A stretch of 64,000 nucleotides of DNA from Clostridiaceae bacterium (GCA_902362365.1 CABIVQ010000006.1:1-64000), one strand, 5' to 3'; positions 9,027-18,690 are shown, numbered from the stretch's first letter. Translations and numbers: made by a program. The notes: generated from the letters alone by a model not told the origin.

Positions 9027-9611
9027 ATTAAAATAGGAAAGATATGGTTTTATATGATTGTAATAGGAATATTAGGAAGTGTGTATTTTCAAAATCTAGG
9101 AGCGTTAAACAATGCTCTTTTAAATGAATCTTCTAAAGCAATTGAATTTGCTATAAGTTTAGCTGGAATTATGGCATTTTGGATGGGAATAATGAACATC
9201 GCTAAAGATTCTGGCCTTATAGAAAGAATAGGATATAAGCTAAGTCCTATAATGAAGAAATTATTTCCTTCCATTCCCAAAGGACATAAGGCTATGTCTT
9301 ATATAGTTATGAATATGGCTTTAAATATACTAGGAGCAGGGAATGGAGCTACAGCATTTGGATTAAAAGCAATGAATGAGTTACAAACTTTAAATAGAAA
9401 GAAAGATACTGCAAGTAATGATATGATTATGTTTTTAGTAATAAATATATCGTCTGTGCAGATAATTCCTTTTACTATGCTTAAAATAAGAGGGGATGCT
9501 GGAGCTCAATTTCCAAATGAAATTATAGTTACAACCTTATTTGCAACGATAATATCAACCTTTGTAGGAATAGTAACTTGTAAACTTTTTCAAAGGAGGA
9601 ATGATAAATAG
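9027..9611 (+). CDS. spmA: Spore maturation protein A
   Basis: A nucleoside-recognition (Gate) domain membrane protein needed with SpmB for dehydration of the spore core in B. subtilis. From the ATG at 9054 the protein has 185 residues; starting at an in-frame ATT at 9027 gives 194. The ATT is favoured here because the only good Shine-Dalgarno (GAGGGGAGGGG, 9016-9026) lies just before it, while the ATG at 9054 has none at a useful distance. The extra residues (KIGKIWFYM) also fit the usual SpmA start. Motifs are GAGNGATAFGLKAM and VINISSVQIIP. It shares 1 nt with the spmB start. Confidence 0.85.
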   Translation: MKIGKIWFYMIVIGILGSVYFQNLGALNNALLNESSKAIEFAISLAGIMAFWMGIMNIAKDSGLIERIGYKLSPIMKKLFPSIPKGHKAMSYIVMNMALNILGAGNGATAFGLKAMNELQTLNRKKDTASNDMIMFLVINISSVQIIPFTMLKIRGDAGAQFPNEIIVTTLFATIISTFVGIVTCKLFQRRNDK

Positions 9612-10135
9612 TGCTAGATATATTTGCTAACTTGATTATACCTTTAGTTATATTATTTATAGTAATATATGGAAAAGTTCATAAAGTAGATATATATGAA
9701 AGTTTTGTAAAAGGAGCTATAGATGGTTTAAAAACAGCATGGTCTATATTACCGTCCATAATCGCTATATTTTTAGCAATAGGTATATTCAAATCAGGAA
9801 AAGGGATCGAGATGTTAGAGTTTATATTTTCTCCTATAGCAAAGCTTATGAGTATTCCAAAGGAATTAATTGGACTGATAATTGTAAAGCCTTTATCAGG
9901 CAGTGGAGCTTTAGGAATGTATAATGAATTAGTGCAGAGAGTAGGTATAGATACTTTAATCGAAAAAATGGGTTCTACGATTGTTGGAGCATCAGAAACT
10001 ATATTTTATACAATGGCAATTTACTATGGAAGTTTAAAAATTAAAAATACGAGATATACCTTATTCTGTTCGATGTTAAGTCATATAGCAGGAGTTATAG
10101 CATCAGTATTTATATGTTACTTAATATTTACATAA
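9611..10135 (+). CDS. spmB: Spore maturation protein B
   Basis: A 174-residue polytopic membrane protein, also a Gate domain, acting with SpmA in spore-core dehydration. Family features include the GAIDGLKTAWSILPSIIAI stretch, VKPLSGSGALGMYNE and ASETIFYTMAIYYGS. The GTG start overlaps the last base of the spmA stop (TAG/GTG), and an AAAGGAGG ribosome-binding site lies inside the spmA end, so the two are translationally coupled. In B. subtilis the pair is made in the mother cell under sigma E; no clear promoter was identified here. Confidence 0.93.
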   Translation: MLDIFANLIIPLVILFIVIYGKVHKVDIYESFVKGAIDGLKTAWSILPSIIAIFLAIGIFKSGKGIEMLEFIFSPIAKLMSIPKELIGLIIVKPLSGSGALGMYNELVQRVGIDTLIEKMGSTIVGASETIFYTMAIYYGSLKIKNTRYTLFCSMLSHIAGVIASVFICYLIFT

Positions 10136-10175
10136 AATTTAGTTCAAAGTAATTATCTTAGGTGTAAAAGTGTAG

Positions 10176-10204
10176 TTGACAATAATACATAATTTTAATA
10201 GAAT
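10176..10204 (+). promoter_or_regulatory. Candidate sigma-A promoter upstream of metG leader
   Basis: A consensus -35 TTGACA (10176-10181) is followed after 17 bp by TAGAAT (10199-10204). It is about 195 nt before the T-box stem I, so if it drives metG the leader is long. A second TATAAT at 10376-10381, with no good -35, is closer to the T-box and may be the working promoter instead. Confidence 0.5.
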
Positions 10205-10397
10205 AAAAATTAATAATATTATTAATAATACATAATTTAATCACATGTATAATGATTGTTACATAGGTTAATACTACGAATAAGATTTACTTAATTTATT
10301 TTATTTTATAAATATATATTTATATGCTTAATTAATCTACATATATATTTTTTTTTATAATAAGTTAAGAATTCTTATAATTTTTATATCAAAATAA

Positions 10398-10652
10398 GCT
10401 ATGAAAAGAAGAGTAAATAATGACTTTTTCAACAGAGAACTAGGTTAGGTGAAAGCTAGTGTTAAATGATTTATTGAAGATGGCCTTGGAGCTTCTTATC
10501 TGAAATTTAAGTAGGATAAGACGTTTAGACACGTTATAGTCTACTAAGATATCTATATGTTTAGAATAAATTTAAACTATAGATAAATTAGGGTGGTACC
10601 GCGTATATAATCTCGCCCCTATGTAATATTCATAGGAGGCGAGTTTTTTATA
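10398..10652 (+). promoter_or_regulatory. T-box riboswitch, methionine-specific, before metG
   Basis: The non-coding gap 10136-10677 holds a T-box leader. The T-box sequence AGGGTGGTACCGCG is at 10590-10603, followed by a strong terminator (CTCGCC...GGCGAG, 10612-10634 and beyond, then seven T's) that competes with the antiterminator. Stem I is closed by AAGAAG near 10407 and CTTCTT near 10492. The specifier loop presents ATG at 10480-10482 (GAAG-ATG-GCC), the methionine codon, matching the downstream metG. Uncharged tRNA-Met would stabilise the antiterminator and allow read-through. The rest of the gap (10205-10397) is AT-rich, with no gene seen. Confidence 0.93.
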
Positions 10653-10677
10653 TCTAAAAAAATAGGAGGAAGTTAAG

Positions 10678-12627
10678 ATGAGCAAACCAACTTTTTATGT
10701 TACAACGCCTATATATTACCCAAGTGGAAATTTACATATAGGACATACTTATACTACTGTTGCAGCAGATGCAATAGCTAGATTTAAGCGTTTCTCTGGA
10801 TTTGATGTAAAATTCCTTACAGGGACAGATGAACACGGAGAAAAAATACAAAAAACTGCTAGAGAGAAAGGTATGACAGAAATGGAGTACTTAGATGGAA
10901 TGATAGCAGGTATAAAAGATTTATGGAATACAATGGATATATCTTATGATGATTTCATAAGAACAACTCAAGATAGACATAAGGACGTTATACAAAAAAT
11001 ATTCACTAAATTATATGAACAAGGAGATATATACAAAGGTTCATATGAAGGTAGATACTGTACTCCATGTGAAAGTTTCTGGACGGAATCTCAATTAGTA
11101 GATGGAGATAAGTGTCCAGACTGTGGTAGAGAAACATATTTAGCGAAAGAAGAAGCTTATTTCTTTAAGTTATCTAAATATGAAGATAGATTAAAAGAAT
11201 TATTCCAAAATGATAAATTCTGTTTCCCAGCAGCAAGAAAGAATGAAATGGTTGCAAACTTCTTAGACAAAGGTTTAGATGATTTATGTGTAACTAGAAC
11301 TACTTTCGACTGGGGTATAAAAGTTCCATTTGATGAGAAACACGTAATCTACGTTTGGGTAGATGCATTATGTAACTATATAACTGCATTAGGGTACATG
11401 AGCGAAAATGAGGAAGAGTTCAAAAAATATTGGCCAGCAAATGTTCAAATAGTAGGTAAAGAAATCGTAAGATTCCATACTATAATATGGCCAGCATTGT
11501 TAATGGCCTTAGATTTACCAGTTCCAGAGCAAGTTTACGGACATGGATGGATATTATTTGCTAATGATAAAATGAGTAAATCAAAAGGAAATATAGTTTA
11601 TCCAGAGCCAATGATAGAAAGATACGGAATAGATGCTCTTAAGTATTTCTTACTAAGAGAATTTGCTTTTGGTCAAGATGGAAGTTACACTCATAGAAAC
11701 TTCGTAACTAGAATAAACTCAGACCTTGCAAATGACCTAGGGAACTTAGTAAGCAGAACAGTAGCTATGGTTGAAAAATATAATGGTGGAATAATACCAA
11801 TGGCAAAAGTAGCAACTGCATTTGATGAAGATTTAAAAGCACAAGCTAAATCATCTAGAGAACACTTCGAAGCTGAAATGGATAAAATGCAATTCCATGA
11901 AGCATTAGAAAATGTATGGAAGTTAATAAGAAGAACTAACAAATACATTGACGAAACTATGCCATGGGCTTTAGCTAAAGATGAAGCTAAGAAAGATGAA
12001 TTAGATACAGTATTATATAACTTATGCGAATCTATAAGAATAATATCAACTTTAATAAGACCTATGATGGAAACAACTGCTAATAAAATATATGATCAAT
12101 TAGGAATAGCAGGACAAGAAGAATTAATAAATTGGGAAAGTACAAATACTTTTGGACTTATAGGAGAAAATACTAAAGTACACAAGGGTGAAGCTTTATT
12201 CCCAAGATTAGACATAGAGAAAGAGGTAGTAGAATTGGAACAATTATTCAGTGGAAATGTAGAAGCTAAAGAAGAAGTAAAAGAAGAAACTTTAACTCAT
12301 AAAGAAGAAATAACTATAGACGATTTAGATAAAGTAGAATTAAGAATAGGTAAAATAGTAAGCTGTGAAAAGCATCCAAAAGCTGACAGATTATTAGTAT
12401 CTCAAGTTAAATTAGGACCGGAAACTAGACAAATAGTATCAGGGATAGCTAAATGGTACAAGCCAGAAGAAATGGTTGGAAAAGAAGTTATAGTAGTATG
12501 TAACTTAAAGCCTGTTAAGTTAAGAGGAGTAGAATCTCAAGGTATGATATTAGCAGCTGGTGATGATGGTGATGATTTATTAATACCAACAACTACTGGT
12601 GCTAAAGACGGATGCGAAGTTAGATAA
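10678..12627 (+). CDS. metG: Methionyl-tRNA synthetase
   Basis: A 649-residue class I aminoacyl-tRNA synthetase. The HIGH motif is at residues 20-23, a four-cysteine zinc knuckle (C128, C131, C146, C149) sits in the connective peptide, and KMSKSKGN lies near residue 299. After an anticodon-binding helical domain there is a charged linker (about 525-550) and a C-terminal OB-fold tRNA-binding domain ([12 protein letters not shown] to the end) that also dimerises. The gene is controlled by the methionine T-box directly upstream and is followed after 11 nt by tatD. Confidence 0.97.
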   Translation: MSKPTFYVTTPIYYPSGNLHIGHTYTTVAADAIARFKRFSGFDVKFLTGTDEHGEKIQKTAREKGMTEMEYLDGMIAGIKDLWNTMDISYDDFIRTTQDRHKDVIQKIFTKLYEQGDIYKGSYEGRYCTPCESFWTESQLVDGDKCPDCGRETYLAKEEAYFFKLSKYEDRLKELFQNDKFCFPAARKNEMVANFLDKGLDDLCVTRTTFDWGIKVPFDEKHVIYVWVDALCNYITALGYMSENEEEFKKYWPANVQIVGKEIVRFHTIIWPALLMALDLPVPEQVYGHGWILFANDKMSKSKGNIVYPEPMIERYGIDALKYFLLREFAFGQDGSYTHRNFVTRINSDLANDLGNLVSRTVAMVEKYNGGIIPMAKVATAFDEDLKAQAKSSREHFEAEMDKMQFHEALENVWKLIRRTNKYIDETMPWALAKDEAKKDELDTVLYNLCESIRIISTLIRPMMETTANKIYDQLGIAGQEELINWESTNTFGLIGENTKVHKGEALFPRLDIEKEVVELEQLFSGNVEAKEEVKEETLTHKEEITIDDLDKVELRIGKIVSCEKHPKADRLLVSQVKLGPETRQIVSGIAKWYKPEEMVGKEVIVVCNLKPVKLRGVESQGMILAAGDDGDDLLIPTTTGAKDGCEVR

Positions 12628-12638
12628 GGAGAATAATT

Positions 12639-13409
12639 ATGTTATTCGATTCACACGCACATTTAAATGATGAGAGATTTGATGAAGATAGAGAAGAATT
12701 AATAGCTTCTCTTAAAGAAAAGCAGGTTGATTTAGTTGTAAACCCAGGTGCAGATATAAAATCTTCTATAAGTAGTGTAAACCTAGCTAATAAATATAAT
12801 TTTATATATGCAGCTGTTGGAGTTCATCCACATGATGTTGGAGAATTAGATGATACTGCGATAGATACTTTAAGAAAGTTAGCTACTGAAAATGAAAAGG
12901 TAGTTGCTATAGGAGAGATTGGATTAGATTATTACTATGATAATTCTCCAAGAGAAGTTCAAAAAGAATGGTTTAAAAAGCAAATAGAACTTGCTAATGA
13001 ATTAAAATTACCAATAATAATACATGATAGAGATGCACATGGTGATACTTTTGAAATAATAAAGAATACTAAGAGTCCAGAAATAGGATGTGTACTTCAT
13101 TGTTATAGTGGTAATGTAGAATTAGCAAAAGAATATATAAAGATGGGATGTTATATTTCTATCCCAGGAACAGTTACTTTCAAAAATAATAAAAAGACTA
13201 GAGAGGTTGCAAAAGAAATTCCTCTAGAGTATTTATTAATAGAAACTGATTCACCTTATATGGCTCCAGAACCACATAGAGGGAAGAGAAATGATCCTTC
13301 ATTAGTAGCTTTTGTAGCTGATAAGATAGCTCAAGAAAAAGGAATATCTTATGAAGCAGTTTGTAAAGCGACTAAGGAAAATGCAAAAAAATTATTCAAT
13401 ATAAAGTAA
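12639..13409 (+). CDS. tatD: TatD family metal-dependent hydrolase/DNase
   Basis: A 256-residue TIM-barrel amidohydrolase of the TatD/YcfH group, with exonuclease activity in studied members. Metal ligands are visible in FDSHAHL at the N-terminus, GEIGLDYYYD, IIIHDRDAH, LHCYSG and the C-terminal IETDSPYMAPEPHRGKRNDP. It follows metG by 11 nt. The same metS-tatD-rnmV-ksgA order occurs in B. subtilis. A terminator lies after its stop, so rnmV probably has its own promoter. Confidence 0.94.
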   Translation: MLFDSHAHLNDERFDEDREELIASLKEKQVDLVVNPGADIKSSISSVNLANKYNFIYAAVGVHPHDVGELDDTAIDTLRKLATENEKVVAIGEIGLDYYYDNSPREVQKEWFKKQIELANELKLPIIIHDRDAHGDTFEIIKNTKSPEIGCVLHCYSGNVELAKEYIKMGCYISIPGTVTFKNNKKTREVAKEIPLEYLLIETDSPYMAPEPHRGKRNDPSLVAFVADKIAQEKGISYEAVCKATKENAKKLFNIK

Positions 13410-13412
13410 TCT

Positions 13413-13462
13413 AAAGTTCAAGATGATTAGATATAATTGATCTAATTATCTTGAACTTTTTT
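13413..13462 (+). terminator. Terminator after tatD
   Basis: A long stem (AAAGTTCAAGAT..ATTAGAT against ATCTAATT..TCTTGAACTTT) with a short loop, followed by six T's, starting a few bases after the tatD stop. Confidence 0.88.
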
Positions 13463-13608
13463 ATTAAAAAATATATATATAAAATATCAAAAAATTCAAT
13501 TTATAATTACAATAGTTGAAAAATGGATAAATTATATACTAATACAAATATTTATGCTAAAATTTAATTTATGAATTCAAGCGATTAGATGGAAAAGGTG
13601 ATTTTATA

Positions 13609-14151
13609 ATGATAAAAGAAGTTATAGTAGTAGAAGGTAGAGATGATGTTACAGCAGTAAAAAGAGCTCTAGATGCAGAACTTATAACTACTGGTGGATT
13701 TGGATTTCCTAAAGGAGTTATGGAACGCATAAAAGCCGCTCAAAAAAGACGTGGAGTAATAATATTTACTGACCCTGATTTTGCTGGGGAAAAAATAAGA
13801 AAGAAAATAGCTGCAGAAGTTCCAGGATGTAAGCATGCTTTTTTACCAAGAGAAGAAGCTAAGAAAGACGGAGATATAGGTATTGAAAATGCATCTCCAG
13901 AAAGTATAATATCTGCTTTAAATAAAGTTAGAACGGAAAGCGTAGAAAAAAGAAGTGAATTTACTCAAGTTGATTTAATAAGAAATCAACTTATAGGAAA
14001 TGAAGATGCTTCTTGCAGAAGAGACGAAATTGGAAAAATATTAGGAATTGGATACGGAAATGCAAAGCAATTCTTAAGTAGATTAAACAATTATGGAGTA
14101 AGTAGAGAAGAGTTTCTAAAAGCAGTAGACACAATAAATAATAGTCTATAG
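13609..14151 (+). CDS. rnmV: Ribonuclease M5
   Basis: A 180-residue Toprim-domain nuclease that matures 5S rRNA from its precursor. The Toprim motifs are VVEGRDDVTAVKRAL with the catalytic glutamate and IIFTDPDFAGEKIRKKI with the DxD pair. The C-terminal part (GNEDASCRRDEIGKILGIG) belongs to the M5 family. It precedes rsmA by about 100 nt, the conserved Firmicute arrangement. A possible promoter in the gap is TTGAAA (13516) with TAATAC (13540) at 18-bp spacing. Confidence 0.95.
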   Translation: MIKEVIVVEGRDDVTAVKRALDAELITTGGFGFPKGVMERIKAAQKRRGVIIFTDPDFAGEKIRKKIAAEVPGCKHAFLPREEAKKDGDIGIENASPESIISALNKVRTESVEKRSEFTQVDLIRNQLIGNEDASCRRDEIGKILGIGYGNAKQFLSRLNNYGVSREEFLKAVDTINNSL

Positions 14152-14250
14152 ATGTCAGATTAAAAGTATTATATAAAAATTATTTAAAGAAATAATAAAA
14201 AGTAACAATAAATAAAATAAGAAAAATAGATACATAGAAGGAGATAACAT

Positions 14251-15120
14251 ATGGATAGACTTTCATCTCATAGAGCTACCAAAGAAGTAGTTCAAAAACA
14301 TAATTTTAAATTTTCAAAGTCATTAGGCCAAAACTTTTTAATAGACGATAACGTTATAGATAGAATATTAGCAGGAGCTAGATTATCAGAAGGTGATAGA
14401 ATCATAGAAGTAGGACCAGGAATTGGTACACTTACTCGTGAAATGGGAAAAGTTGCAGACAAGGTTGTTGCTGTAGAAATAGATAAAACTTTAATACCAA
14501 TACTTAAAGAAACATTAGAAGATTTAAATAATGTAGAAGTAGTTAATCAAGATATATTAAAAGTAGACGTAGAAGAATTAGTAAAAGAAAAATTAGATGG
14601 AGGACCAGTTAAACTTGTAGCTAACCTTCCATATTATATAACTACACCAATAGTTATGAAATTTTTAGAAGAAGATATTCCAGTAACTGATATAGTAGTT
14701 ATGGTTCAAAAAGAAGTTGCAGATAGAATGAATGCAGGTCCAGGAACTAAAGACTATGGTGCGTTATCAGTAGCAGTTCAATACTACTGTGATACAGAAA
14801 TAGTTGCAAAAGCTCCGAGACACATGTTTGTTCCTCAACCAAATGTAGATTCTACAGTTATAGGACTTCATGTAAGAGAAGAAAGAAAATATCCTGTAGA
14901 CAGTGAAGATATATTTTTTAAAACAGTTAAAGCATCATTTGGTCAAAGAAGAAAAACTTTACTTAACTCTTTAGGTGGTTTAGGATTTTTAACTAAAGAC
15001 CAAATAAAAGAAGCTTTAAACGAGGCTAATATAGACGAAAAAAGAAGAGGAGAAACTCTTAGCATAGAAGAATTTGCAACTCTTGCAAATGCCATAAACT
15101 CAAAAGTACCTTCAAAATAG
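14251..15120 (+). CDS. rsmA: 16S rRNA (A1518/A1519) dimethyltransferase
   Basis: A 289-residue KsgA/RsmA enzyme that dimethylates two adjacent adenines at the 3' end of 16S rRNA, a late check of small-subunit assembly. Visible motifs are KSLGQNFLIDDNVID, the SAM-binding EVGPGIGTLT (residues about 51-60), the catalytic NLPYYITTP, and the C-terminal KASFGQRRKTLLNSL. An AGGAGATAAC ribosome-binding site precedes the ATG. The terminator hairpin begins inside its last codons. Confidence 0.97.
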   Translation: MDRLSSHRATKEVVQKHNFKFSKSLGQNFLIDDNVIDRILAGARLSEGDRIIEVGPGIGTLTREMGKVADKVVAVEIDKTLIPILKETLEDLNNVEVVNQDILKVDVEELVKEKLDGGPVKLVANLPYYITTPIVMKFLEEDIPVTDIVVMVQKEVADRMNAGPGTKDYGALSVAVQYYCDTEIVAKAPRHMFVPQPNVDSTVIGLHVREERKYPVDSEDIFFKTVKASFGQRRKTLLNSLGGLGFLTKDQIKEALNEANIDEKRRGETLSIEEFATLANAINSKVPSK

Positions 15121-15137
15121 AAGGTACTTTTTTTTTA
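15104..15137 (+). terminator. Terminator overlapping the rsmA stop
   Basis: AAGTACCTTC pairs with GAAGGTACTT around a short loop that contains the rsmA stop codon, followed by a run of T's. Confidence 0.9.
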
Positions 15138-15185
15138 TAAGCAAACATATACTATCTAGAGAACTTATGTAAAGGGGGGAAAGAA

Positions 15186-16400
15186 GTGAGCTCTAAAAGA
15201 AAATTTAAGAGAGACTATATAATTTTAGAAGCAAAGGATATGAATTTTAGATATAAAGAGCGTATCTTACCTAAGGCTTTTGCAAAGATAGAAGTAAATG
15301 ATGAAAAATCAGTCGTAGCATTATATGTAGAGAATCTTAAATATATGAAGGACGGATATAGGGTAGTAGCAATAAGAAGTGATTATGAAACTATAGATTT
15401 AGGAAAAATCACTTTAAATGAGCAAGGTAAGGGTGAATTTGTACTAAATTTAGAAGATAAGGATGCAGAAATAAAAGGTATTGCTTTATTATATGAAAAA
15501 ACTGTGCCTTTAATAGGATTCAAGGGAAATAAAATTGAAAATTACGAAGAAATATTGTTTATGGGAGATGAAGATGACTATATAGAAACAGATGATGAAG
15601 TTGACGAATATGAAGAGATAGAATATATAGAGGTAGAAGATGACGAAGATGGAGACTACGAAGAGTATGAAGAAATAGAGTATATTGAGGTTGAAGAGGA
15701 TGATAACCTAGACGGATATGGTGATACTGATGATGAATATGAATTTGATGAAAGTGTTGACGGTGATATTGATTATGACAACGTAGAAAATAAATATCAT
15801 GAGTATCAAAATATAAATGATGATAATGGCTTAGAATATAATAGAACAAATAGAATCCCCAGACAAAACAAAACAATTAAAGAAAAGGTTAAGCAATACC
15901 GAAGTCCAATTAATAAAGCATATCAAGGTATAAATTACCAAGACGATATAAATGAAACTCAACAAGAAAGAAATACAAGACCACAAGGAACTTTACTAAT
16001 GCCTAGACAAATCAAAAAAGGATTAAAATATTTTAGAGAAGTTAAGCCTTTTGTGGAGGACTATGTAGATAATACTAGATGGTGGAAGATAGATATAACA
16101 CCAGCAACTCTATGTGGCTACACAATGCCTTATTTAGGATATGTTAACAGTTTAAATTATACAATGTATAGTGATGCAATAATGCAATCCTATAAATATA
16201 GACATTATTTGTTCGGTGTTCAGTATGATGAATATAATAAGAGAAAAAATTATATTTATGCAGTTCCAGGTAAAAAGGATGAACAACCAGATAAAGGTCA
16301 CACAGGATTTACTACGTATCAACCTTGTGATAATAGAGGAAATAGCTTAGGTTACTGGCTATGTTATATAGATTCAAGAACTAGAAATATTTTAAAATAG
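15186..16400 (+). CDS. Unknown protein with acidic repeat region
   Basis: Not recognised. 404 residues in three parts. Residues 10-115 look like a compact, mostly beta domain. Residues 118-200 are extremely acidic and contain the direct repeat YEEIEYIEVE at 142-151 and again at 161-170. Residues 220-300 are a basic/polar linker. Residues 295-404 form a second globular part rich in Trp/Tyr with three cysteines (C310, C381, C393). There is no signal peptide or membrane segment, so it should be cytosolic or spore-associated. The GTG start follows AAGGGGGGA. It stands between the rsmA terminator and the M20 peptidase, so its role is not given by context. Confidence 0.8.
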   Translation: MSSKRKFKRDYIILEAKDMNFRYKERILPKAFAKIEVNDEKSVVALYVENLKYMKDGYRVVAIRSDYETIDLGKITLNEQGKGEFVLNLEDKDAEIKGIALLYEKTVPLIGFKGNKIENYEEILFMGDEDDYIETDDEVDEYEEIEYIEVEDDEDGDYEEYEEIEYIEVEEDDNLDGYGDTDDEYEFDESVDGDIDYDNVENKYHEYQNINDDNGLEYNRTNRIPRQNKTIKEKVKQYRSPINKAYQGINYQDDINETQQERNTRPQGTLLMPRQIKKGLKYFREVKPFVEDYVDNTRWWKIDITPATLCGYTMPYLGYVNSLNYTMYSDAIMQSYKYRHYLFGVQYDEYNKRKNYIYAVPGKKDEQPDKGHTGFTTYQPCDNRGNSLGYWLCYIDSRTRNILK

Positions 16401-16482
16401 TCATTAAATTTAGAATCTATTGATAATAATTCAATAATCCTCTAAAATAGAATTTAAGACTATATATTTTGGAGGAGAAATT

Positions 16483-17598
16483 ATGACAAATAATAAGAGA
16501 CTTATAGATGAATTCTTAGAATTAGTACAAATAGATAGCCCATCTTCTAAAGAAGGAAATGTTGCTAAAGTATTAGTTAAAAAATTAGAGGAAATAGGTT
16601 TATCAGTAGAAGTAGATAATGCAGGGGAAATACATGGTGGCGAAACAGGGAATGTAATAGCTACATTAAAAGGAAATAGAGAAGGTAAAAAAATATTATT
16701 TAGTTCACATATGGATACAGTTAGTCCTGGAATAGGAATTAAACCTATAATAGATGAGGAAGCTGGAATCATAAAAAGTGATGGAACTACAGTTTTAGGT
16801 TCAGATGATAAGGCAGGAATAGCTGCAATATTAGAGGGGTTAAGGTATATAAAAGAAAATAATATAGAGCATTCAGATATAACAGTAGTATTCTCAATAT
16901 GGGAAGAAGGCGGATTATTTGGAGCAAAATCTCTAGATTACTCGAAGTTAGATGTAGATTACGGATTTGTTTTAGATAGTGGCGGGTCACCAGGAGAAAT
17001 AATAGTAAAAGCTCCAGGTCAAGATAGAATAGCTGTTAAAATTAAAGGTAGACCAGCTCATGCAGGACTTCAACCTGAAGCAGGAATAAGTGCAATAATG
17101 GTAGCATCAAGAGCTATAGAAAATATGAATTTATTAAGAATAGATGAAGAAACTACTGCTAACATAGGTATAGTTAAAGGTGGAGAAGCTACAAATATAG
17201 TAATGCCTGAATTAGAAATAATTGCAGAAGCTAGAAGTTTAGACGAAGGAAAATTAGATGCTCAAACAAGTCATATGATAGAAGCTTTCGAGAAAGCTGC
17301 AAAAGAGTTTGGAGCAGAAATAGAAGTAGAAACTTCTAGAATGTATTCACCGCTTAATATAGATGAAAATGATGATATAGTAGAATTTACTAAAAAAGCA
17401 TTTGCTAATCTTAACATAGAAGGAAAAACTGCTTCTACAGGTGGGGGAAGTGACACTAATGTATTAAATAAAAATGGTGTAAAAGCTGTAAATCTGGGTA
17501 TAGGAATGAAGAAGGCTCATACTCTAGAAGAATATATTGCAATAGAAGATTTAATTAACTCTGCAAAAACAGTTATTGAAATAATTAAAGAAGCATAA
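16483..17598 (+). CDS. M20 family metallopeptidase, peptidase T-like
   Basis: A 371-residue dizinc peptidase of the PepT/YqjE group. Metal and catalytic residues are visible in SSHMDTVSPG, LGSDDKAGIAA (the bridging aspartate), WEEGGLFGAKSL (the catalytic glutamate pair) and the C-terminal KKAHTLEEYI. The inserted lid/dimerisation domain runs roughly from residues 180 to 290 (KIKGRPAHAGLQPEAG). It probably trims short peptides in the cytosol. The start follows GGAGGAG. A terminator-like hairpin lies 22 nt after the stop. Confidence 0.92.
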   Translation: MTNNKRLIDEFLELVQIDSPSSKEGNVAKVLVKKLEEIGLSVEVDNAGEIHGGETGNVIATLKGNREGKKILFSSHMDTVSPGIGIKPIIDEEAGIIKSDGTTVLGSDDKAGIAAILEGLRYIKENNIEHSDITVVFSIWEEGGLFGAKSLDYSKLDVDYGFVLDSGGSPGEIIVKAPGQDRIAVKIKGRPAHAGLQPEAGISAIMVASRAIENMNLLRIDEETTANIGIVKGGEATNIVMPELEIIAEARSLDEGKLDAQTSHMIEAFEKAAKEFGAEIEVETSRMYSPLNIDENDDIVEFTKKAFANLNIEGKTASTGGGSDTNVLNKNGVKAVNLGIGMKKAHTLEEYIAIEDLINSAKTVIEIIKEA

Positions 17599-17619
17599 TA
17601 CAATAGATAGTATATAAAA

Positions 17620-17698
17620 TTGGGCTATCTTAGAATAGGCTTAATTAGTATCAGATGGATATTGATTAAGTTAATATTTTAAGATATGCCCATTTTTA
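17620..17698 (+). terminator. Terminator after the M20 peptidase gene
   Basis: An outer stem of GGGCTATCTTA against TAAGATATGCCC encloses a smaller CTTAAT/ATTAAG hairpin, and the 3' arm runs into TTTTTAT. Confidence 0.7.
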
Positions 17699-17793
17699 TG
17701 TTTTTGGAGAGTGAGAATTAATATTGAACGTAAAGAGTATGCAATATCAATAAATAACATAGAATTATCAAAGAAATAACTAATGGAGGGATT

Positions 17794-18690
17794 ATGGAAA
17801 CAAGATATGAAGAATCGAATAAGGTAACCAAGCAAGCAATAGCTTGGAATATACTACTGACAATTATAAAGATAGTTGCAGGAGTACTTGGTAAATCTAG
17901 TGCAATGATAGCTGATGGACTACATTCTGCATCTGATATAATAAGTTCAGTAGGTGTACTATTAGGAAATTATATATCAGCAACACCAGTAGATAAGGAG
18001 CATAACTATGGCCATGAAAAGGCAGAAACATTGGTATCTTTCTTATTATCTATATTATTAATAGTTGTTTCAGGGTCAATTGGCATAAAAGCAGTTAAAT
18101 CTTTAGGAAATATAGGCGAAATTGCAATACCAACAGTATTACCACTAGTAGTTGCAATAATATCAATTTTAATAAAAGAATATCAATATAGAATTACTAT
18201 TAAAATAGCTAAAAAAATAAATTCGCCAGCATTAAAAGCAGATGCATGGCATCATAGATCGGATGCTCTTTCTTCAGTAGCAGCATTTGTAGGTATAGGA
18301 GGAGCAATGCTAGGCTTTAAAGTTTTTGATCCTATAGCTTCTATTGTTGTAGCAATATTTGTAGCTAAGGTAGGAATAGAAATTTTAGTAGGCTCAACTA
18401 ATGAGCTTATGGATGTTTCTATAGATTTAGAGCAAGAGGAACAGATTAAGGAAATAGCAAAAAATACGGAGGGTGTAAGAAACCTAGGTGAAATAAGAAG
18501 TAGAAAACATGGAGCTATGGCATATGTAGATTTAGTTATTTGTGTGGATGGAGATCTTACCGTAAGAGAAGGACATGATATAGCAAACCAGCTAGAAAAG
18601 GACATAATCAGAGAGATGGAATTTGTAAAAGGTATAACTGTTCATGTAGAACCATGTAATTATTGCCCCGGAAATACTTGTTTTAAATAA
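17794..18690 (+). CDS. Cation diffusion facilitator metal exporter
   Basis: A 298-residue CDF transporter with about six membrane segments and a C-terminal cytoplasmic domain. The metal site is seen as DGLHSASD in TM2 and HHRSD in TM5, both with the His/Asp pairs typical of zinc/iron/cobalt-type CDFs rather than the manganese type. HNYGHEKAE is the conserved cytoplasmic loop. The protein ends with a small Cys cluster (CNYCPGNTC) that could bind metal. It would export excess divalent metal using the proton gradient; the exact ion is not decided by sequence. Confidence 0.93.
   Translation: METRYEESNKVTKQAIAWNILLTIIKIVAGVLGKSSAMIADGLHSASDIISSVGVLLGNYISATPVDKEHNYGHEKAETLVSFLLSILLIVVSGSIGIKAVKSLGNIGEIAIPTVLPLVVAIISILIKEYQYRITIKIAKKINSPALKADAWHHRSDALSSVAAFVGIGGAMLGFKVFDPIASIVVAIFVAKVGIEILVGSTNELMDVSIDLEQEEQIKEIAKNTEGVRNLGEIRSRKHGAMAYVDLVICVDGDLTVREGHDIANQLEKDIIREMEFVKGITVHVEPCNYCPGNTCFK

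Noticed and set aside
15559..15876. His/Tyr-rich open frame on the minus strand
   Set aside because: It is the antisense of the acidic repeat region of the plus-strand gene (GAA/GAT codons read backwards); no ribosome-binding site and no sensible protein pattern.
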